DNA of 20,069 nucleotides from Acephala macrosclerotiorum (GCA_014904845.1 MU119770.1:1-20069), one strand, 5' to 3'; shown: positions 1 through 11,617, numbered from the stretch's first letter. Numbers and translations: made by a program. The notes: a model not told the origin generated them from the letters alone.

Positions 1-1522
1 TATAAATATTTGTATTTTGTATTGTTGTAATAATTTCGATATTTGTATGTAAAACGGTATATAAAATCGAAATCAATTTATTATTTTTAAATATATTTTT
101 AAGAATTTTAAAGTTTTAAAGAAAATAAAGTTTTTAATTATTATTATTTGTTTTTCGATTGTAAATATTTCAAATTCGTTTATACGATAATTAAAAAAAT
201 AAATCGATAAATATTTTAAAAAGAATTTTAATAGAAATAAATATAAACGTATTTTTACGAATAAAATAAATATTTTATATAAGTATTAAAAATAATTTTT
301 TAACGTTTTTAAGAAAACGATTATATTATTAATAAAAGTTTTAGTGAAATAATAGTATAATTAGAGTTTCAAGTTTATAATTCGTTAAACGTAAATAAAA
401 TTTTTTTTGAAATTTTGAAAAATTATTTTAAAACGTTTTAAATTGTAATAATTGATAATAGTAAATTTATTTCGATAATTTTTTTAAATTAAAAATTGAT
501 AAAAGAATTTTGATTTATCGATGATTATAATATAAATTATATTTTTAAAAGTTTTTATAATTTTTTTTTAGTGTAGTATCGAGTACGTATCGAAAATTAT
601 TGTTTTATTAATAGATTTTATATTGATAATAAAACGAGAATATAATTTGTTTTTAATTATTTTTCAAATTATAAATACGAAATAATCGAAAAATATTAAT
701 TAAATTATTTATTCGAATTTGTTTTTATTATATATAGTATTGAATATTTTATTGATAATTTTTTAATTTTTTGTATTAATAAAGTATTTATTATCGACGA
801 TTTTTATATTTTGTTAATTTTCGATTAATAAAATAAATATATATAATTCAAATGAAAAATCGATAGAATTTCTATTAATTTAATAAATTGTAAATTCGTT
901 TATTAAAATCTCGAATTAAATTATAAACTTTGAATTTGTAGTATATATATAAATACTATTATTTAATACGATTTTTAAAACGTCGATTGATTTAATAATA
1001 TTATTAGAAAATAATTAATTATTATTTAATGTTTTTTTATTTGCGAATATAATAATTTCGTTCGAGTTTTATTCGTTTTCGTTCGAAATTGATTCGATTA
1101 TATAGTAATTATTTTTTTCGTATTTTTAATATATTTTTAATTTGATTTTTCGTTTAATTAATAAATCGATAGAATTTGAATTTCTAATAACAATAAAATT
1201 TGCTTTATTTACAATAGTATTGTAAATACGTACGTATTAAATACTGAATATAAACTGATAATTTTTAAATAATAAAAAGTATATAATTAGTATTATAACG
1301 ATTTTTCAAAATAGAATTATAATATTTTTTGTATATAAAGTTTTTTTTTTAATATAAAAACTTTTTGTAAAAACTCGAATCGATATAATCAAATTTTTAC
1401 ATAAATCGATAATAAATATACAATTTTTGTAATTTAATTTTCTTTAATATAAATATAAAAACTCGTTATTTAAAAGAAACTTAAAATCGAAATTTTTAAT
1501 CATTTATACACAAATTTTAATT

Positions 1523-1822
1523 TTGTTAAATACGTTTTATTTTTTAATTACTTCGAATATATATATTGTAAAAATAGTTCGTTTATTGAATTTTATCAAT
1601 TTATCGATTCTTAAAACTATAATTGATTCGAATTTGTCGATAAACAAATTTAATGCAAATTGTATTTATTTTTTATCGATTAAAAAACGAAAACAATTAA
1701 AATCTATACATATTTTATATAATTTACTATTTATTTTTAATTTAATTTTTATTATCGCGTATATATTTTTTATTATAGAATTATTTAAAATTCTCGTGAA
1801 AATTGTTTTAATAAATCGTTAA
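1523..1822 (+). pseudogene. Relic of a Copia-type protease region (tentative)
   Basis: This is a 99-residue open frame in RIP-type DNA, starting at TTG and with no ATG, so it is not a real gene start. Near its end it reads ILYN-LLFIF-NLIFI. In Copia polyproteins the segment just after the aspartic protease has the form LYxPxLxxNLISV. The spacing matches, and the two departures seen, P to L (CC to TT) and S to F (TCT to TTT), are what C-to-T mutation gives. TSN near the start also fits the region after the protease active site, but the DTG/DSG triad itself is not clear. The frame stays open because the loss is mainly of + strand C, which makes stops only from Gln and Arg codons. Family assignment is inference. 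Confidence 0.4.
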
Positions 1823-1927
1823 AACGAGAAATTATTTATTATAAATAATTAAATCGAAAAAATTGTTTTTTATTTATTATATTTATTAATTTTTCGTATA
1901 TTATTAATATTGTATTTATTGATTTTT

Positions 1928-2025
1928 TCGATTTTTAATAAAAGAATTTAATAAAATTTTTCAATTTTCAATAAAAGAATTTAATAAAATTCTTCGATTT
2001 TTAATAAAAGAATTTGATAAAATCG
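1928..2025. repeat. 33-bp tandem repeat, three copies
   Basis: The core aataaaagaattt recurs at 1937, 1970 and 2003, an exact 33-bp period, with copies differing at a few bases. The period is a multiple of three. In the frame of the preceding 99-residue ORF each unit reads as the same 11-residue block with two stop codons, so it may be a decayed peptide repeat. Confidence 0.8.
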
Positions 2026-2192
2026 ATTGATATTATAAAAATTTTTATAAATATATTTGAATAATTAAATTTTCAATAAAAAGTTTTTTTTGTATTTATA
2101 ACAAAAAATTTTTTTAATAGTATTAATGAGATAAATTGTATTAATAGTAATTTTTTTTTCGATTGAAATCTCGAATTGTATTGAATTAAAAT

Positions 2193-2268
2193 TTAGTTTT
2201 TTAGTAAAAAAGTATTTTTGTTTTTTTAGTTTTTTAGTAAAAAAGTATTTTTGTTTTTTTAGTTTTTT
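2193..2268. repeat. Second 33-bp tandem repeat, two copies plus a partial third
   Basis: The block agttttttagtaaaaaagta begins at 2195 and 2228 with a partial copy at 2261, again an exact 33-bp period. The unit sequence is unrelated to the 33-bp repeat about 250 bp upstream. The two full copies are nearly identical. Confidence 0.8.
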
Positions 2269-3326
2269 ATTATAATTAATTTCAATTTTTATAAAAATAT
2301 TATAAAAATCGTTATCGATTTAATGTGTATTATCGTATTGATAATATCGTTTGAATTTATAATTATTATTATTAGATTTCTATTGATTTTCGTAAAAGTT
2401 TAATTTGTAAACAAATTTATTATTTTCGATTTTTTCGAATTTTATTATTAGTACTAATAATGCGAGTTTAAGTTTTTATAGTGATTTTTTATTATTAATT
2501 GATTTGTTTTATTAGAAAATTTAATTGAAAAAAAAAAAATTAATAAAAATTTATATAAAATACGAAAAATTTAAATTGCGATTTAAATTATTTTAAATTT
2601 TAATAAAAAATTGAATTGAAATTATTTGATTTTTTGAATTTGAAATCGCGTTTATTATTATTATTAGATTTAATAAAATGTTATTCTTTTTTTAAATTGT
2701 TTTTTTAAGTTTATATTTTTATTATTATTTATTTTATAAAATTTTTGATTGAGATTATTTTAATTAATATCGAAAAAAGTATACGAAGTTTTGAATTTAT
2801 ATTATTAAAAATTTGAAATAATTATTGAATAAATTTATTAAAGTTTATTATTTTCGTAGTGTAAATAATATTTAATATGTATTTTCGAACGTTTTTTTTA
2901 TTATAAATATTATTTTTTAAATATATTTACTTTGAAAATTTGCGTAAAATCGTAATCGAAATTATTTTAAATTTACGAGTAAATGTATCGATTTATATAA
3001 AAACGTTATTTTGATCGAATTTGAAATTTTTTTTTTCGAGTTTAAATATTTCGTTAAAATATTATATTAAAATTGTATTACGAAAATAAATATAAAGATT
3101 TTGTTTAACGATTAAAACGCGTAATTTGATAGTATTATTTTTAATTTGATTTACGAAAAAATAAATATTGTATTAATAAACATTTTGTTCGATTATAATA
3201 TAATTATTTTTATTATAGAAAAAATTTAAATTTGAATTAAAATAATTTATATTTTGTAGTTTTTATTTTGTATCGATAAAATTTCTATTAATAAAATTTC
3301 GATTATTATTATTATTATTGCGATTG

Positions 3327-3390
3327 TAATCGAAAATGTAGCGTTTATTATCGTTATTATTACGAGCGAAAATGTAACGTTTATTATTGT
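3327..3390. repeat. 36-bp direct repeat, two copies
   Basis: cgaaaatgtagcgtttatta at 3331-3350 recurs with one change (g to a) at 3367-3386. An (ATT)n microsatellite lies just before, at about 3303-3319. Confidence 0.7.
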
Positions 3391-4244
3391 TCGCTATATT
3401 TCGTATTTGAATTTAAAAAATAATAAAAATAATATTTTGTATTTGTATTAATATTTCAAATGTAAAATTATTTTGTTAATTATTGTAATCGTTATTTTCG
3501 ATTTCGAGTATTTTAAGTAATAAATTAATTATTTTTTTAGATGCTTTTTTTCAATATATAAAATTGAAATTATATATTTTTTTTGTAATATCACTCGAAA
3601 AAATCGTACGAAATTAATATTTTGTTTTAAATTCTAAAAAAATCGAGTATTTTTTTCTCGTAATATTAAGATTTTTTTCGTTTTTAAAATTGTTTTTTTT
3701 TTTCGTTTTTAAATATATATTTCGATTTTTGAATTAATATAATAATTTTAATAATTGTAATAAATTTTTTAAAAATCGTATTAAAATTGTTTTTATTTTG
3801 AATTTATGTATTCGAAATAAAAATATTTTTTGATTTTATTGAAATTTTTATATTTTATAAAATCGAAACAATTTTAAAAGTAAAATTGAAATAAAATAAA
3901 CGAAAATTCGAAAAATATTAAATAATGAATTAAATAATTTCGATAATTTAAAATTCGAAATCGCTAACGTATTTGTATTTAATTCGTTGAAACTTTTGAA
4001 AGTCGTATACGATTTCGACGATATTTTGTACGATCGGTATATTAATTATTGAAAAATAAAACGACGAACGAGAAACCGTTAAAATCGCGTTTTGAGACAA
4101 ATATAAAGTCTTAAAACGAATAAACTAGTATTATTACTATTTGTTGAAAAAATAGTGTATATAGTAAAAGATGATTTATTTTGTAAAATTACGACATAAG
4201 AATTAAACTCGATAAACTATACTAAATTAGACTAGATTATATTA

Positions 4245-5430
4245 TTTGATTTCGAGTTTTTTTATATAACAATTATTAATTTTAATAATATTTTTTTTAA
4301 TATTAATTTTATATGTTTTATTATTTAATATAATAATTTTAAAATTAAAATAATATAAAAGTTTTAATTTATTTTAAATATTTTTATTAATATTATTATT
4401 TTAATTTATTTATTATTTTATTAAATTTTAAATATTATTAAAATAAATTTTTAAATTAAAATATAAACGCGAATTAAATTAAAATTTATAATATTATTTT
4501 TTTTTTTTAAATTTTATAATAAATTTTATTTTAATTATTTTTATTAATATATTTAATTTTTTTTAAAATTATTTTAATATTAAAAAAATTTAAAATATAT
4601 ATAATAAATTTATAAAATTTTTTAAAATCGTTAAACGATATTTTTTATATTTTTTTTATAAATAATTTTTTAAAAAATATTTCGTATAAAATAATAAATT
4701 TTTTAATAAATTTAATTTTTTTTATATTTAATTTAATTAATTAATAAAATATAAACTTTAAAATTATTATTTAATAAATATTTTTATTTAATTTTAAATA
4801 TATTATTTTTAAAAAATAATATATAATAATTTTAAATAAAATAAAAATACGTTTTTATAATAAATTTTATATATTTTAATTTTTTTTATTAATATATAAA
4901 TTTTTTAATTATAATATTTATAAAATAAAAACGTTATTATAATTTTATTTTTAAATTTAAATTTTTTAATTATTAGTTTTTTATTTAATATTTTAAATTA
5001 ATTAATTTTTATAAAATTTAAATTATTTTATATAATTTTATAAAAATTATTATAATAAATTTATTATACGATAATTATTTTATAATATTAATATAATATT
5101 GAATTAATTTATAATTTTTATTTATATTTAAAATAATATAATATTAAATTTAAAAAAATTATATTATTATTTCGAATTTATAAATTATAAAATATATTAT
5201 TATAACGTATTATAAAAATTATAAAAATATAATAAAATATAATTATTAAATAATAATAATAATAAAAGATTTATTATATTTATCGAATTTTAATAATATA
5301 AAACGTCGAAAAAAAAATATTTAAAAAAATATTTTTCGATTTTTTACGTAAATTATTAAAAAAAATATATTCGAAAAAATATATATATATATTTTATTAA
5401 TTATATAAAAATTACAATTATAATTATTTT
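4245..5430. other. Saturated A/T spacer
   Basis: There is no gene. The tract is almost purely A and T, with only scattered CpG (for example near 4467, 4628, 5068, 5205 and 5305) and hardly any other C or G on either strand. The change from the G-retaining tract to its left is abrupt at about 4240-4255. It is probably an older insertion, or non-coding sequence outside the Copia element, mutated to saturation on both strands. Confidence 0.7.
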
Positions 5431-5670
5431 TAATAAATATTACGTTAATAATATTATTTTATAATAATTATATAATAATTAAAAATATTAATTTATTTAA
5501 ATAATTATTTAAATAATTTATTAAATAATTTTAATTATAATTTTTATTATTTTTAATAATAATTATTTTAATGTTTATTTTTTAATTTTACGTTTATTTT
5601 ATTTAATTATATAAATAAATAAATATTTTTTTTAAAAAAAACAAATAAAATAAAATTATTTACAAAAAAA
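5430..5670 (+). repeat. 5' LTR of the Copia element (heavily mutated copy)
   Basis: Bases 5523-5641 align without gaps to 10891-11009 (offset 5368). There are 18 differences in 119 bases, all transitions, with T or A here where the right copy keeps C or G. Similarity continues weakly to the left, to about 5430, with length differences. The outer limits are uncertain; the TG/CA ends would have been lost to mutation. Confidence 0.75.
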
Positions 5671-8039
5671 TAATAATTAAATAAAATCGATCGAATAAAA
5701 AAATTCAAATTACACGTAATTTATTAATTCAATTAAACGTAAAAATAATTTTTTTTTATTTATATTTAAAAAAAATTATTAAATCTTTAAAAAATATTAC
5801 GATTTTACGTTCGTTTTATTTTTCTCGATTTAAAATTAATTAATTTTTTATTTCACGTTTTATTATAATTTATTAAATAATCTTAAAATAATTTTTATAA
5901 ACTCGATATAAAAACTCGTCGAATTAATATATTTATCGAATATAATATAATTCGATAAAACGTTTTTCGAAAATACGATTATATTTTTTCAAAATACAAT
6001 TTTAATTAAAAAAAAATCTTTTTATTATTTTTTTTATTTTTTAATTCGATATAATATTTATTAAAATAAATATGAAATTTTAAAATTAAAAACAATTAAA
6101 ACTATAAATTATAAATAAAATACAAAAAAATATTTTTAAAATAAATAAAAAAAAATATTTAAAAAATAAATAAATAATAATATAAAAAAAACTATATAAA
6201 ATTATATAAATAAATAAAATATAAATATTAATAAAACGATTTATTAAAATTTTAAAATTATTAATAAATATAATAAATAAAAAAAATAATCGAAATAATT
6301 ATATAAAAAAATTATAAAAATAAATTTAATAAAAAAATTTAATTTATAAAAAAATATAATCGATTTAAAAATTAACGTTTTTTATTATTTTTATCGAAAA
6401 AATTAAAAAAATAATATTAATATTTTCAAATTTTTTTTTTTAATTATTAAAATTTACTATAAAACTTTTTATAAAATAAACGATATTATTCGAACGTACG
6501 ATATTTTAAAAACAATTTTAAATATATAATAAAATATTATTATTAAATTTATTATTTTTATAAAAATTTACAATAATAAATTTAAATATTATAAAAAAAA
6601 AATTTATACTCGAAAATAAACGTTAAATTCGAAAATTATTATAATATGTTTTTAATTATATTTATTAATAAAACTAATAAATTTTATTATTAAAAGTTTA
6701 TTAAAAAAGTTTTTTTTTTAATAAAATAATCAAAATCGTAAAATCGAATATCGAAATCGAAAAACGTTAAAATCGAATATTTAATTAATAAAATATTATT
6801 ATACTTATTATAATTCGAATATAAAATTTAAATAAAACGATTTTTAAATACTTCGAAATACTACACTAAAAACTAATTTAAAAATAATTCGATTTACGTT
6901 TAAATATACGAATAAAAACTATTATACGCGATAAATTTTATTATATTTATTAAAACGTATTAAAATACTATTAAACGTTTTTCGATTTTCGTTAAATTTT
7001 TAAACTACGTACGAAAACGTTTATAACGCGATTTTATTTTGAATAAAAATAAAAATAAATTTTAAAATTTTTATAATCGAAAAAAAAAAAATTTATTAAA
7101 ATATATTAAAATCGTATTTTGTAAATTATAAATATTACGATAAAAATACTCGATATAATAATTAAATTAATTATAAAAAATTAAAAATAAATTAAAACGA
7201 GAAAAAATATTTTATTTATAAAAATTCGAATTATTAAAATACTCGTTATAAATTAAAAATAAAAATAAAAAATATATAACGATTTTAAAAAATCGAAATT
7301 ATTCGATAAAAATAAAATAATTTAATTCGTAATTAAATTCGAAAAATTAAATTTTAATATCGTCGAAAAATACGAATAATTTGTCGTTAAATTTATTAAA
7401 AAAAAAAATTTACTTGAAAACGATATTATATAATCGATTAATTATTTTATAATATTTTATAGTACGATTAATAAATTTAAAATTATCGAATTATTCGATT
7501 ATTAATTAATTTATTATATAATATCGAGTATTATAATATAATTGAAATTATTTTTTATATTTATTAATATAAAAACGTATTTAATAAATACTACGTATTA
7601 AACGTTTTTATAAGTATTATAATCGATATTAATATCGTTTAACGATTTATTACTAATGAAAATTAATATTTAATTTTTTAAAATTATTGATATCAATATA
7701 TTAATTAAACGTATTACGTTTTACGTAATTTTAATAATATATTTATTTAAAATAAACGACGTATAATTATTATTAAAATATTTAAATATTTTTAAATATT
7801 ATTTAATTTACTCGAAAATTTAATTAATAATAATTATAGAATTTTTATAATAAAAATCGATTTTATTATTTATTATTTAATTAAAATAAAATTTAAACGA
7901 TTATATAAACGCTTTAAAGATTTATCGATTACTAAATTCGCGCGAATATTAAAACGTAAAAAATATTTTACGAATTTCGAAAAAATTAAAAAAATAATAA
8001 GATTTTATTAATAATATTAAATAAATAATAAATTTCTCG

Positions 8040-8200
8040 ATCGTTTTAAATTTACATTATACGACGATTATAATTTTAATTATTTCGTTTATTTAAACGT
8101 ATTATAAATCGATAAAAAATTAATATTTTAAATCGTAAATGAAATTTCTTATTAATATATTAAAAAAAAAAATATAAAACGTTTTTTAAGTATATTAAAT
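8040..8200 (+). pseudogene. Copia integrase core remnant
   Basis: Codons from 8060 read YDDYNFNYFVYL. Copia integrases have a DDYSRxxWVYxL segment around the first catalytic Asp (rve fold), and S to N fits AGY to AAY. It lies about 110 bp after the pre-integrase LYKRF segment, in the same frame. The second Asp and the Glu of the catalytic triad could not be placed with confidence further downstream. Confidence 0.6.
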
Positions 8201-9019
8201 TAATATTTATTTTAAATTATTAATATTCGCTATTTATAATCTCGAAACGAATTTTAATTTTAAAAAATTTCATAATAATATTAAAAATATAAATATCGAT
8301 TTAAAAATAATATTAATAAAAATTTATAATTCGATTAATTTAATAAAGAAATATTACTTTAAAAAATTTTCGATTTACGAAAAAAAAAAGATTTTAAATA
8401 GCGATTAAAATAATTAATAATATAACGAAATCAAATAATATTATTTTTATATTTTTCATTTTCGATATTTATTTTCGAATATTATAATAAAACGCGTTTA
8501 TAATATTAATTATTACTAAAATTAAAACGATAAAAAATATAATAATTATAATTCGAAAATATTATATTATTCGTTAAATTAGCGACGTTTTATAAATAAA
8601 AAATAATTTATAAAATTATTATTTAATCGATTTATTTTTAATAATAAATAAAAAAAATATATTAATTATAATTATTAAATAAATTAAAAAGTTTTTATAA
8701 TATTATAATAAAATCATTTTATTAAATTTTAAACAATTTAAAAAATAATTAAAAATTTATTTATTAAAAAAGAATTTATTAAAAAATTTAAATTTAAAAT
8801 TAAATTTTTTTAAAAAAAATTTAAAAATAAAAAAAAATATATTTAATTTATTTCGTTCGAATAAAAAAACTTTATATACTTTAAAAAAACATTTATATTT
8901 ATTTCGAATTATAATAAAAATATTTTTTTATGTTTTTAATTTCAATGAATATATTTATATAATAATTTATATAAATATAAAAAATTTTAAAATTTATTTA
9001 ATTGAAAAAAAAAAATAAA

Positions 9020-9600
9020 AATACACGATTATTTATAAACTTTTATATAAAAAAAATTAATAAATTAATTATAAAAAAAATTTTAAATTAATTTTTAATA
9101 ATTCGAAAAAAATTAATAATTAATAAATTTTCGATTTAAAATTAATAAACGAAATTAAAAATATAAAAACGATAATTTTATATAAAAAATCTCGTTTTTT
9201 AATTTAAACGTTTAATAATAAAAATAAAAAAATAATATTAATTTAATTTTTAATTTTTTAACGCGTTAATTAATTAATTATTATTATTTTATTTTTATTT
9301 TTATTTTTTAAATTTAAAAAAATGAATTTTTATTTAAAAAAATATTATTTAAATATATATATAATTAATAATTTTATTAATACGTATTATTTTTATTAAA
9401 CGTCGTTTTTAAAATAATTAAATTTTTTTATAAAATTTTAAAAATAAAAATATATTAATATAAAACGTATAATATTTATTATAAAAATAAATTCTCGATA
9501 AAATTTTTAATTTTCGATTTTTATTTATATATTATAAAAAATAATTATATTTTATTCGAAATAATTAATATATAAATCGACGATACGTTTATTTTAAAAA
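9020..9600 (+). pseudogene. Copia reverse transcriptase remnant
   Basis: The start of the domain reads TRLFINFYIKK near 9023-9055, matching SRLVIQAYxD in fungal Copia RTs. The active-site region reads *IDDTFIL at about 9573-9596, against the fungal Copia form QTDDTLIL. The Asp pair is at 9579-9584, and the stop replaces Gln (CAA to TAA). The active-site block is in a different frame from the flanking domains, implying at least two small indels. The domain would have made cDNA from element RNA. Confidence 0.65.
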
Positions 9601-9901
9601 ATTAAATTATTAATTAAATTTATAAAGTTTTTTACATTAAATATTTTATTATTATTTAACGAATATAAATTAATAATAAACGAAATTAAAAATAGAATTA
9701 TATTCTTATAAAAAAATAAAATAAACGTTTAAATTTAATTAATTCGAAATTAAATTTTTATAATTAAACGTATTTCGAATAACGTACTCGAAAAATATAT
9801 ATTAATTTTATTTATTAATCGAAGATTACGTACGATATAATAAAAATAATTTAATATTAAAATCTCGAAAAAAGAAATTTATAATATTAAATAAACGATT
9901 A

Positions 9902-10507
9902 TAATAATAAATAAATAATTTCAATCGTAAATTTCGATTTTTTTATTTAAATTTATATTTAATAAAATTTTTCGTTTTTATAAACGATTTTTTTATTATA
10001 AATAAAAATTTTAATTCGTAAATCGAATATATTATTGTTTTTAATAATAAAATTTATAATAATAAATAATTCGATTTATAAAGTAATTTATTTTATTAAA
10101 ATTTAACGAAATATAAAAAAATTACTCGTATTATTTTAATTTTTAAATTATATATATTAATAATAAAAATTAATATAAAAATTTCAATTTTTATTATTTT
10201 TAATTTTATTATAAAACGATTAAAATTAAATTTAATTTTCGTAATTATTTATATCGATTTTTTTTTTTTTTACGAGTATATAATTAAATTCAATACTATT
10301 AAAAAAAAACGACTTATAATCGATATTATAATTATTAAATAATCGTACGAATATAAAAAACTTTTAAAAATTCGATAAATTATTAAAAATAGTAATTTAA
10401 TTAATATTATAATTAAATTCAATATTAATAAATTATTTAAATCGCTCGTTAATATTAATCGTTTTAATATTAAAATATAAAAATAAATATAACGTTTTAA
10501 AACTTAA
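9902..10507 (+). pseudogene. Copia RNase H and C-terminal remnant
   Basis: This is the clearest relic in the element. From 9926 the frame reads RKFRFFYLNLYLIKFFVFIN, then D-F-F, then IEYIIVFNNK. Fungal Copia RNase H has RGLRFxxLDLxSLKLFVFxD with D-x-S-F and S-S-Q-I-G-Y following. Later come LTKYKKITR (family: S-x-K-C-K-R-x-T-R-S) near 10110-10140 and FNTIKKKRLIIDI near 10290-10330 (family: LGTTxEKRLMIDI). Stops sit at expected Trp and Gln positions. The domain would have removed RNA from the RNA-DNA hybrid. Confidence 0.85.
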
Positions 10508-10755
10508 AAATCAATCGACGAAAACGAAAATAACGAAAAAAATAATCGTTAAAAAAATAATACTAAAAAAAAACGTATAATTATTATTTTAATATTTTAA
10601 TATTTTCGATATTTTCGATAATTTTAAAAAACTTTCGATTAACTCGAAAATTATAAATACTAAGTTTAAAAAAATTTCTTTAAATTTAATTTAATTAAAT
10701 AAATATTATAATACGTAATAATAATTAGTTTACGATTAAATTTCTTTTTATTATT
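10508..10755 (+). other. Non-coding tail between pol and 3' LTR
   Basis: There is no gene. It is AT-rich with CpG islands of sequence such as tcgacgaaaacg. A polypurine tract should lie at its right end, but bases before 10756 are pyrimidine-rich (tttctttttattattt), so either the LTR starts elsewhere or the tract is lost. Confidence 0.5.
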
Positions 10756-11034
10756 TGATAGCGAAATAACGCGTTAATAATCGTAGTAGTACTCTTTTTA
10801 TCTTCGGTTTACGTATTAAAAAAAGCGTTTCTTTTCAAAAAAAGAATTATTAATATCGATTTAATTAAATAATCGTTTAAACGATCGATTAAATAATTTT
10901 AATTATAACTTTTATTGCTTTTAATAATGGCTATTTTAGTGTCCACTCTTTAATTTTACGTCCACTTTATTTAATTATATAAGTAAATAAATACTCTCTT
11001 TAAAAAAAAGCAAATAAAATTGAATTATTAATAC
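10756..11034 (+). repeat. 3' LTR of the Copia element (less mutated copy)
   Basis: This is the direct repeat of the left LTR. It begins TGATAGCG at 10756, a plausible TG end, and homology to the left copy ends near 11030. It keeps many non-CpG C and G, such as gtccactc and tactctc, that are T or A in the 5' copy. The copy lies against the gene-bearing island, so mutation seems to fade toward the island. Exact ends and the target-site duplication are not certain. Confidence 0.75.
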
Positions 11035-11189
11035 TAGACTAAGATCTTAGTATTTTGTAATTTGTCCTCGGACGTACCAACAAAAAGAGAAATCGTTCTC
11101 AAATAAGCAGTTTGGAATTTAAAATAAACTTATTATACACGTAACGATATAAGAACAGCGGCTAGGCATACTGGTAGCCTCGGTAGCGG
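11035..11189. other. Island edge, no gene; 14-bp palindrome
   Basis: Base composition becomes normal here. A perfect palindrome, actaagatcttagt, spans 11039-11052, directly after the LTR. The motif TAGACTA (11035-11041) also occurs at 4228-4234 and 17752-17758. No coding potential was recognised. Confidence 0.6.
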
Positions 11190-11617
11190 CTATTCTATCT
11201 GACCCTTGAGATGTCGATCCGCGAACAAGATTTTCACTCGCCAAACAGTTCCAATCAAAGCTGGACTTCCAGAACTGTGCCAACCTCCTGCATCAAAGAA
11301 TGAACTCACGATGCTGGAAAACCAATTTCCATCCCTTCGACCCTGAATAGAACATCCACTTGGTTCAAGTCCGCTTGCATCCCGCTCTTTGACGGTCGAA
11401 CTGCACTGCAGGCTAACGCAAGTACCAAAATTTTCTAGCTGGTACGGTACAGCCTCGTGCATGCAAGTGATTGTTCCTCGGCACTCAATAGTTTGATACC
11501 GATGACAGTATCCGAAAATGGACAGCCAGGGTCCGGAAGGTCAGACTTCGGAGCAATACTCTTGAGGTCCCAGTCAAAGTCAGATGGTTTGCTTCTGAAG
11601 ATTATAATCGAAGTCAT
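11190..11617 (-). pseudogene. Unrecognised small gene or broken gene, two frames
   Basis: Two minus-strand ORFs overlap in different frames. One of 60 residues starts at ATG 11617-11615 and stops at 11435; one of 90 residues covers 11462-11190. The ATG is preceded by an A-rich stretch (cggaagaaaaga), a reasonable fungal start context. The first product begins MTSIIIFRSKPSDFDWDLKS; the second includes NFGTCVSLQCSS and GGWHSSGSPALIG, and ends at TAG. No signal peptide, membrane span or family motif was recognised. Reading on from one frame to the other would need a one- or two-base shift or an unseen intron. It sits head to head with the chitinase, about 50 bp from that gene's apparent signal peptide, which is very tight. 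It could be a broken gene, an effector-like gene or chance. No function is proposed. Confidence 0.35.

Larger units (their letters stand above)
1..4240. other. AT-rich RIP-degraded tract, left flank
   Basis: No intact gene is visible. Nearly every C on the + strand sits in a CpG, whereas G is still common outside CpG (in the first 60 bases there are 9 G and only 2 C, both C in CpG). This fits C-to-T mutation of the + strand nearly to exhaustion with much less on the - strand. The tract contains three short tandem repeats and a Copia protease-like relic, listed separately. Bases 514-528 read FIDDY on +, which resembles a Copia integrase core but has poor spacing to later motifs. About 3960-4240 is milder and keeps some CpA and CpT. 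It is inferred to be old repeat DNA; the composition is seen directly. Confidence 0.85.
7890..10507 (+). pseudogene. Copia polyprotein (pol part), destroyed by transitions
   Basis: The frame running through codons at 7892, 8060, 9926 and 10493 shows recognisable Copia polyprotein between numerous TAA and TAG codons. The stops fall where Trp or Gln is expected in the family, which fits G-to-A and C-to-T mutation. The frame ends at TAA 10505-10507, about 250 bp before the 3' LTR. The pre-integrase segment reads LYKRFKDLSITKFARIL at about 7901-7951, matching the LWHxRLGHxS pattern. The intact protein would be cut by its own protease and would copy element RNA into DNA and integrate it. Upstream, gag is expected but not recognisable. 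Confidence 0.75.
5430..11034 (+). mobile_element. Decayed Ty1/Copia LTR retrotransposon
   Basis: Two direct repeats (about 5430-5670 and 10756-11034) bound a stretch in which a polyprotein can be followed despite many stops. The order on the + strand is protease-linker and pre-integrase (about 7780-7950), integrase (from about 8040), reverse transcriptase (about 9020-9600) and RNase H (9926-10507). Integrase before RT, with RNase H last and close to the 3' LTR, is the Copia order; Gypsy elements carry integrase last. The total of about 5.6 kb is usual for Copia. Most motifs share one frame (codons starting at positions of remainder 2 modulo 3), and the RT active site is in another frame, so a few indels occurred. 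Nearly all remaining C and G are in CpG. Gag (expected at about 5.7-7.4 kb), the primer-binding site and the polypurine tract could not be resolved. The element cannot be active. Confidence 0.85.

Noticed and set aside
514..570. FIDDYN on the + strand as a Copia integrase core
   Set aside because: The wording fits, but the next DN-like site is about 35 residues on, closer than usual, and there is no convincing Glu; kept only as a hint.
1928..2268. CRISPR array
   Set aside because: The repeats are directly adjacent with no unique spacers, in a eukaryotic repeat-rich tract.
4142..4240. TGTTG at 4142 as the start of another LTR
   Set aside because: No partner repeat was found in the window.
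5708..11146. Extending the LTRs rightward using the shared tacacgtaa (about 5711 and 11136)
   Set aside because: The bases between do not align; the left copy has CpG where the right has none, which C-to-T mutation cannot produce.
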